Below are positions 14,721 to 20,166 of a stretch of DNA of 20,166 nt, piece after piece; the stretch's first letter is position 1; every line of letters starts with the position of its first letter. Location: positions 1 to 20,166 of the forward strand of contig DBYQ01000046.1 of the NCBI GenBank assembly GCA_002310015.1, given 5' to 3'. The notes beneath the pieces were generated by a model. That model saw nothing but the letters and a program-made list of their open reading frames with translations, had not been told where the DNA came from and ran no database searches. Source of the stretch: Bacteroidales bacterium UBA1182. GTDB taxonomy: Bacteria > Bacteroidota > Bacteroidia > Bacteroidales > Bacteroidaceae. Both the position numbers and the translations under genes were made by a program.

Positions 14721-14728
14721 CAAAGTTA
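14721..14728 (-). promoter_or_regulatory. -7 box for the dehydrogenase-prfA-pyrF operon
   Basis: TAACTTTG on the minus strand matches TAnnTTTG exactly, 22 nt upstream of the ATG at 14699, predicting a leader of about 15 nt. A -33 TTTG is not apparent. It shares the 130-bp gap with the divergent promoter at 14779-14809. Confidence 0.5.
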
Positions 14729-14778
14729 CTCAATTTTCAGGCAGTATAGGAGTGCGGTATATAAAATAAGTTAACTGC

Positions 14779-14809
14779 TTTTTTATTCTCTCAATTTACA
14801 TTACATTTG
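14779..14809 (+). promoter_or_regulatory. Promoter of the GH9 lipoprotein gene
   Basis: TACATTTG at 14802-14809 matches TAnnTTTG exactly. TTTT at 14779-14782, 19 nt upstream, is a partial -33 element. The predicted leader is about 14 nt before the ATG at 14830. Confidence 0.55.
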
Positions 14810-14829
14810 TACATCTGCATCGAAAACTT

Positions 14830-17472
14830 ATGAAACGATTACTGCCAATTATTGCCGCATTATGTGCGCTGGTTTCCTGTGTCACCAAGTCAGACCAGGG
14901 AAAGCTTGAGATCAATGAAAAGGGTTATTTCGAGACCCAAGGTGTCAATGTTCTTGTTTACTCAAACAGATATCAAGGTGTTTTCTGTGATGAGAAGACT
15001 GCTGGAATAGAAATCATCCAGAGGGGTGTACGTATAGCTACCGGTGGTGGCGTGCGCCTTATGAACACTCCTGAGCAGTGGGATATCTATTCCACTCTTA
15101 CGGAACGTACTATCGATACTTTGGGTGGAGTGATAAACTGCCGTTTCAATTACCAGGATTACAATTTCCAGTACGGGCTAACCGTAAAGCAGGAGGGTAA
15201 GGGTGTCCGTGTTTCGGTAGAACTGGATGAACCACTGCCGGCCAGTCTGGTAGGCAAGGCAGGTCTTAATATGGAGTTCTTCCCGGCCACGTACTATGGC
15301 AAGACCTATCTGGTGGATGGACAGTCAGAGATATTCCCGCGCTATCCGTCAAGTGATACGGAGATGCATCCCAACTCTGAAAAGATCAACCAGTTCTGGG
15401 GGCTTTCCACTTTTGATGACCGTGGACGTGATGAGTTCATTGTACCCAAGCCCATTTCAAAGGGCCATACCATTGTAGTGGCTCCTGAAGATGAATCTTT
15501 GAGAGTGCTGTTCCAGTCAGATTCAGAGTTGAACCTGTTTGACGGACGTAACCTGTCACAGAACGGTACTTATGTGGTACGTTCATTCCTGCCGGCCGGT
15601 AAGACCGGAACGGTGCTTGAGTGGTATGTGGAGCCTACTCCCAATGCCCAGTGGATCCGTGAGCCTAATGTGGGATTTTCACAGATAGGTTACACTCCCG
15701 CACAGAAGAAGGTGGCTGTCATAGAACTGGACCGTAATGACAAGGTAGCCTCAAAGGCCAGGATTTTCCGTGTCAATGCCGATGGCAGCAATACGTTGGT
15801 TCTTGAACCGGCTGTCAAGGAGTGGGGCGTATTCTATGACCGTTACAACTATGCGCAGTGTGATTTCAGTGAAGTACGTGAGCCCGGCACCTATTATATA
15901 GAGTATAATGGCGTAAAGACCAATCCGTTCCCCATAAACAGGAATGTCTATGACGGCAAGTGGCACAACACCATGGATGTGTGGCTGCCAGTCCAGATGG
16001 ACCACATGATGGTGAATGAGGCCTACCGCGTATGGCATGGCCGTTCCCACATGGATGATGCCATCCAGGCACCCACCAATTACCAGCAGCATGACGGCTA
16101 TCGCATGGGCAACAGCACCAACACCAAGTACAAGCCGTACGAGCATATCCCGGGGCTTGCTGTAGGTGCATGGTATGACGCCGGTGATTTTGATATACAG
16201 TCAGGTACGGTTATCGGCCTTACAAACCAGTTGGCTGAGGTATGGGATATACTCAAGCCTGAGCGTGACCAGACATTCATTGACCAGAAGACCCAGTTTG
16301 TGGATATTCACCGTCCGGACGGTCTGCCTGATGTGATTCAGCAGGTGGAGCACGGTGCTCTTAACCTGTGCGCACAGATTGAGAATTTGGGCTTTATAGC
16401 AGGCGGTATAGTACAGGGTAATATGCATCAGTATCATCATCTGGGTGATGCGGTAACCATTACGGACGGTTACATCTATGATCCTACACTCAAGCCTTAT
16501 GAGGTGCGTGGAAACCGTTCAGGTACACTTGATGACCGATTTGCATTCACCAATAATGCGGGTAATCCTATGGGGAATTCAAACGTATGTGCTGCTTTGG
16601 CACATGCCGCACGCGTACTCGCTCCTTACATACCTGAGACTGCCGAGCGTTGTAAGAAAAATGCTCTCAAGCTCTGGAAGGAGATGGATGATTTCCAGGC
16701 TCGCCAGCCGGCACGTACCCAGACCGCAAACAACAATAATCAGCGTGGCGGACAGGGTGGTGGCCGCGGATTTGGCGGTGACCGTTCAAATGCAGCCATC
16801 CAATTGTGGCTCCTTACGGGTGATGATAAATATAAGGATATTTTCCTGCCGGGTGTGATGCGTCAGATAGAGGCTGCCAAGAATGCTCCTCAGGGTGTTG
16901 AGGATAACCGTACCGGCGGTGGCAGCGCAATGCGTGCACCGCGTGTAAACATTACCACGGCACTTTCATTGCTGCCATATATGGATGATGATTTCAAGGC
17001 GCAACTGCGTGAGGTTATCCCGGTATTTGTTGAGGATGCCAAGCGTACAGCCGAGTCAACTCCATACGGTGTTCCTGTGGCAGGAGGTACCTGGGGCGGT
17101 AGTGAGCGGGTTATCAGCTGGGCTCAGAACAACTATATGGTATGGCGTTACTTCCCGGATCTGATTGACCCGGAACTGGTGCTGTCAGGTCTTAACTTCA
17201 TATACGGCAACCATCCGTACTCAAACGTATCATTCGTGACTGCAGTGGGTGTCAATACCAAGAAGGTAGCATACGGCAACAACCGTGCAGACTATACATT
17301 CATTCCCGGAGGTATCGCTCCCGGATTGGTATTGCTCCAGCCGGATTTTCTTGAGCACAAGGATGACTATCCGTTCCTGTGGGGTGAGAATGAGTGCTGT
17401 ACACGTACCGTGCCATCATATGTGACACTCTCCATAGGTGCTGAAGAGGTTGCCGCCGCTCTCAACAAATAA
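14830..17472 (+). CDS. Lipoprotein glycoside hydrolase, family 9-like
   Basis: An 880-residue protein with a lipoprotein signal (basic start, hydrophobic core, ALVSC with Cys17), so it is membrane-anchored and probably periplasmic or on the surface. Residues about 20-277 form an Asp- and Tyr-rich region I do not recognise. Residues 278 to about 375 (VGFSQIGYTPAQKKVAVIELD) are the Ig-like domain that precedes GH9 catalytic domains. The GH9 barrel spans about 388-875: GAWYDAGDFD holds Asp450 and Asp453 (base and nucleophilic-water Asp), and LPDVIQQVEHGALNL is the usual following motif. The catalytic acid Glu is probably Glu855 or Glu853 in GENECCTRTVPSYV, a different setting from the common NEVA motif. 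Residues 625-654 are an Asn/Gln/Gly-rich insert. The family cleaves beta-1,4-glucans and related chains; the substrate is not assigned. No SusC/SusD pair is beside it. Confidence 0.85.
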   Translation: MKRLLPIIAALCALVSCVTKSDQGKLEINEKGYFETQGVNVLVYSNRYQGVFCDEKTAGIEIIQRGVRIATGGGVRLMNTPEQWDIYSTLTERTIDTLGGVINCRFNYQDYNFQYGLTVKQEGKGVRVSVELDEPLPASLVGKAGLNMEFFPATYYGKTYLVDGQSEIFPRYPSSDTEMHPNSEKINQFWGLSTFDDRGRDEFIVPKPISKGHTIVVAPEDESLRVLFQSDSELNLFDGRNLSQNGTYVVRSFLPAGKTGTVLEWYVEPTPNAQWIREPNVGFSQIGYTPAQKKVAVIELDRNDKVASKARIFRVNADGSNTLVLEPAVKEWGVFYDRYNYAQCDFSEVREPGTYYIEYNGVKTNPFPINRNVYDGKWHNTMDVWLPVQMDHMMVNEAYRVWHGRSHMDDAIQAPTNYQQHDGYRMGNSTNTKYKPYEHIPGLAVGAWYDAGDFDIQSGTVIGLTNQLAEVWDILKPERDQTFIDQKTQFVDIHRPDGLPDVIQQVEHGALNLCAQIENLGFIAGGIVQGNMHQYHHLGDAVTITDGYIYDPTLKPYEVRGNRSGTLDDRFAFTNNAGNPMGNSNVCAALAHAARVLAPYIPETAERCKKNALKLWKEMDDFQARQPARTQTANNNNQRGGQGGGRGFGGDRSNAAIQLWLLTGDDKYKDIFLPGVMRQIEAAKNAPQGVEDNRTGGGSAMRAPRVNITTALSLLPYMDDDFKAQLREVIPVFVEDAKRTAESTPYGVPVAGGTWGGSERVISWAQNNYMVWRYFPDLIDPELVLSGLNFIYGNHPYSNVSFVTAVGVNTKKVAYGNNRADYTFIPGGIAPGLVLLQPDFLEHKDDYPFLWGENECCTRTVPSYVTLSIGAEEVAAALNK

Positions 17473-17499
17473 TGTTTTATTAATACTTGTTGATTCTTA

Positions 17500-17534
17500 T
17501 TTGTAAGCCATTTCATATAATGAGCGTACTTTTG
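17500..17534 (+). promoter_or_regulatory. Promoter of the ABC exporter operon
   Basis: The -7 box TACTTTTG (17527-17534) matches the consensus, and a perfect -33 TTTG lies at 17500-17503 with a 23-nt spacer, at the long end of the accepted range. The start would be near 17541, with a 12-nt leader before the ATG at 17553. Confidence 0.65.
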
Positions 17535-17552
17535 TGAAAAATACGACACTGC

Positions 17553-18434
17553 ATGTCTATATCTATAAAAGGCTTAAGCCATTATTACCCTAACGGCAAG
17601 AGAGCGCTGACCGATATTAACCTGGAGATACCTTCAGGCATGTTCGGCCTTTTGGGGCCGAATGGAGCCGGAAAATCCACTCTGATGCGTATTCTGGTTA
17701 CGTTGATGGAACCCACGGAGGGGCAGATTGATGTGTGCGGATATGATATACGCACGCAACGCAAGGAGGTGAGACGCATATTGGGTTATCTGCCACAGGA
17801 TTTCCGTTTCTTTGCCAAGTACAAGGTGCGTGAATTCCTGGAGTATGCTGCTGCACTTACGGGTATGACTAATTCTTCAGAGCGCGGCAAGGCTGTTGAC
17901 GCCATGCTGGAGCAGGTGGGGCTTTATGAAGCACGTGACCGTTATGCACAGAATCTGTCGGGTGGTATGAAGAGACGTCTGGGTATTGCACAGGCTCTCA
18001 TACACAAGCCTCAGATCCTGGTGGTGGATGAGCCTACTACAGGACTTGACCCGGAGGAGCGCATCAGGTTCCGTAACCTGCTTAGTGAGGCCAGCTCAAA
18101 GGACACCACGATAATCCTGTCAACACATATAGTAGGTGATATCTCAAGTTCATGTACGGAGATGGCCATGCTCAATCAGGGCCAGGTCATGTTCAGAGGG
18201 TCACCTGCCGGAATGCTCAAGGAGACTGAGGGTAAGGTTTGGCGCATGCAGGTAACCAATGAGCAGTATGCTGAGATAAACCAGAAATACGCAGTGATTT
18301 CAACCATACCGCATGGTTTGGGATGGGATCTGCAGGTGGTGGCCAAGGAATCACCCGGTTATGGTGCAGTGAGTTATCCTCCAAATCTGGAGCATGCATA
18401 TGTATATTTTACTGAAATCAGGGATAAGGAGTGA
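17553..18434 (+). CDS. ABC transporter ATP-binding protein (ABC-2 exporter type)
   Basis: A 293-residue ATPase with Walker A GPNGAGKST (35-43), Q-loop LPQDFRFF, signature LSGGM (135-139), Walker B VVDEPTTGLD with Asp159 and Glu160, and switch His192 (STHIVGD). All catalytic residues are present. The last 85 or so residues form the extra C-terminal domain usual in ABC-2 export ATPases. The stop codon shares a base with the ATG of the permease gene (TGATG), so the two form a transporter complex at the inner membrane. The substrate is unknown. Confidence 0.93.
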   Translation: MSISIKGLSHYYPNGKRALTDINLEIPSGMFGLLGPNGAGKSTLMRILVTLMEPTEGQIDVCGYDIRTQRKEVRRILGYLPQDFRFFAKYKVREFLEYAAALTGMTNSSERGKAVDAMLEQVGLYEARDRYAQNLSGGMKRRLGIAQALIHKPQILVVDEPTTGLDPEERIRFRNLLSEASSKDTTIILSTHIVGDISSSCTEMAMLNQGQVMFRGSPAGMLKETEGKVWRMQVTNEQYAEINQKYAVISTIPHGLGWDLQVVAKESPGYGAVSYPPNLEHAYVYFTEIRDKE

Positions 18435-20166
18435 TGATGCTTGGATTATATAACATACGCATAGTCTCCAAGTACGAGACAAAACTGCTTGTACGTGGCT
18501 GGTTCTTCAAGGTGTTTGCCTTCCTGTCACTCCTTGCGGCGTTGATTTTGGGTTCCATCTACATACTCACGCAGTTCCCGCAACCCCAGATGATCAACAG
18601 GTCGGTCATCCCATACATGTTCATGCTTATCATGAATGTGGGGCAGGCCGTGGTGTCGGTTTTCCTGGCATCGGAGTATCTTAAACGTGACAAACAGCTT
18701 GATACATCAGAAGTATTCTACACCCGTCCTCTGAGTAATGCCGAGTATCTGCTTGGTAAGATGTGGGCTACACTCAAGGTGTTCTTCATACTTGATCTGA
18801 TAGTAGCGGCAATAGCATTGGTAATGAGTCTTGTCAAGTACGGCTTTGCACTGGACTATCTGAGTTATATATGGTATTTCCTGCTGTTGTCAGTTCCTAC
18901 CCTGGTGTTTATAGTAGGTCTGTCAACCACCTTGATGCTTATACTCAACAACCAGGCCATTACGATGGTTATCCTGCTTGCGTATATAGGCGTGACGCTG
19001 TTTTATATAGATAATCTGTACTATTATCTCTTTGATTACATAGGTTTCAATCTGCCTATGCTCAAGTCTATGATAACGGGCTTCAGCGGACTGGGCAGGC
19101 TGATAAATCACAGGTTGTGCTATCTGTTGCTTGGCATAGGGCTCATACTTACGGATGTATCGCTGTTCCATCGTCTTGCCAACTCCCGCTACAGCCTGCT
19201 GCCGTGGCGCATAGCTGCGGTGCTGTTCCTTGCCGGAGGTCTTTATGCCGGATACCGGCACGTACATCTTTACAAGGTGGATGAAAGATTCAGGGCCGAT
19301 ATGGTGGAGCTGAATAACAGGTTCGTAAATGTGGGCAGTGCTGTGGCCCAGTCATGTGAACTTACCGTAACCCAAAGCGGTGATTCTCTCAGTGTTAGAG
19401 CTGATATGACCGTCTCTCCCCGTCAGGATGACACACAGTTGGTGTTCACTCTCAATCCCGGTTTCAATATTACAAGCATAAGTGCTACCGGACATAAAGT
19501 CAGTTTTGAGAGGCTCATGCATCTTATTATCCTTAAATTTGAGGATAACCTGCATGCCGATGAACCTGTAAAAATTGTCATGGAGTATAGCGGTAATGCC
19601 GATGAACGCATCTGTTATCTGGATATTCAGGCAGACAAGCTGATTGAGAACAGCAAGGTGCTTTCCATGCTTAACATAGGCAAGCGTTATCTGTTCCAGG
19701 ACAAAGAGTTTACCATGCTTACGCCTGAGAGTTACTGGTATCCGCGTCCCGGTGTGGCATATAGTGACCAGAGTCCTGAATGGCAGATGTCATACTTTAC
19801 CGGATTCAATGTAAGCGTGACACCCAATCCCGGCCTGACACCTATATCACAGGGCCTGTGCACCGCAAATGCAGACTCTACCACGTATACATTCACTCCG
19901 GAGTCATCATTGCCGTCTGTATCTCTTATAATAGGAGATTACGCCCCCAAATCCATAACGGTAGACTCAACCGTCTATACCGTATGGGAACTGGGACAAT
20001 GGGATGACAAGTTCAGTGCGTTTGATTCCATCCGTGACACGATACCAGTCGTATTGCATGACATACGCCGTTCAATGGAGCTGTCGGCCGATATGGCATA
20101 TCCGTTCAAACGTTTCCATTTGGTTGAGGTCCCGGCCCATTTTACATCATACAAGCGTGTGTGGAC
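18434..20166 (+). CDS. ABC-2 permease with M1-aminopeptidase-like extension (partial, runs off the window)
   Basis: The frame is open from the ATG at 18434 (or the adjacent ATG at 18437) to the window edge: 577 residues with no stop. The N-terminal 280 residues carry about seven hydrophobic segments (roughly 23-45, 60-83, 109-136, 142-172, 176-200, 229-249 and 260-278), with the ABC-2-like pieces SEVFYTRPLSNAEYLLGK and LNNQAITMVILL. The rest is soluble and beta-rich: SCELTVTQSGDSLSVRADM, TLNPGFNITSIS, YWYPRPGVAYSD, then LVEVPAHFTSYKRVW. These match the N-terminal domain of M1-type peptidases and the linker into the catalytic domain, as in Bacteroidetes proteins combining an ABC permease with an M1 domain. 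The zinc motif HExxH would lie beyond the edge, so activity cannot be judged. Confidence 0.85.
   Translation, partial: MMLGLYNIRIVSKYETKLLVRGWFFKVFAFLSLLAALILGSIYILTQFPQPQMINRSVIPYMFMLIMNVGQAVVSVFLASEYLKRDKQLDTSEVFYTRPLSNAEYLLGKMWATLKVFFILDLIVAAIALVMSLVKYGFALDYLSYIWYFLLLSVPTLVFIVGLSTTLMLILNNQAITMVILLAYIGVTLFYIDNLYYYLFDYIGFNLPMLKSMITGFSGLGRLINHRLCYLLLGIGLILTDVSLFHRLANSRYSLLPWRIAAVLFLAGGLYAGYRHVHLYKVDERFRADMVELNNRFVNVGSAVAQSCELTVTQSGDSLSVRADMTVSPRQDDTQLVFTLNPGFNITSISATGHKVSFERLMHLIILKFEDNLHADEPVKIVMEYSGNADERICYLDIQADKLIENSKVLSMLNIGKRYLFQDKEFTMLTPESYWYPRPGVAYSDQSPEWQMSYFTGFNVSVTPNPGLTPISQGLCTANADSTTYTFTPESSLPSVSLIIGDYAPKSITVDSTVYTVWELGQWDDKFSAFDSIRDTIPVVLHDIRRSMELSADMAYPFKRFHLVEVPAHFTSYKRVW

Noticed and set aside
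17463..17492. CAACAA/TTGTTG inverted repeat as terminator of the GH9 gene
   Set aside because: The arms are short and AT-rich, overlap the last codons, and are not followed by a T run.

Overview
The window reads as a chromosomal stretch of a member of the order Bacteroidales (Bacteroides, Prevotella or a relative). The evidence is an LpxC-FabZ fusion protein, a DPP IV peptidase, a permease fused to an M1-like domain, a pRiA4b ORF-3-like protein next to lpxA, and Bacteroidetes-type promoter boxes (TAnnTTTG) ahead of nearly every transcription unit. Genus cannot be fixed from the sequence alone.

Left end (1-1480): a small, visibly AT-rich two-gene module. An internally duplicated membrane protein is translationally coupled to a 62-residue XRE-type repressor, behind a promoter that contains a palindrome. 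A 131-bp element with 29-bp inverted ends follows, between convergent genes.

1481-4090: a ModF-type double ATPase (minus) and a short RsmI-like tetrapyrrole-methylase family protein (plus) diverge from a 52-bp gap. Next comes a 404-bp gene-free block with several hairpins, ending in a 103-bp element with perfect 31-bp inverted arms that abuts the stop codon of the next gene.

4091-14699, all minus strand: transcription runs leftward. The first unit is a 2-hydroxyacid dehydrogenase, prfA (RF1) and pyrF, joined by overlaps or short gaps. A new promoter then drives lpxD, lpxC-fabZ and lpxA (early lipid A synthesis and fatty-acid elongation), a pRiA4b ORF-3-like protein, miaA, a YciO-type protein and a secreted DPP IV. 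Gaps in this second unit are at most 23 nt or are overlaps, so it can be one transcript linking outer-membrane lipid synthesis, tRNA A37 modification and peptide digestion.

14700-20166, plus strand: from a divergent promoter region, a GH9-type lipoprotein glycosidase with a large extra N-terminal region, then a two-gene ABC exporter operon. Its second gene, an ABC-2 permease apparently fused to an M1-aminopeptidase-like domain, runs off the right edge.

I saw no rRNA, tRNA, CRISPR array, intact transposase or prophage gene. The least explained items are the two inverted-repeat elements, the duplicated membrane protein with its XRE partner, and the permease fusion.
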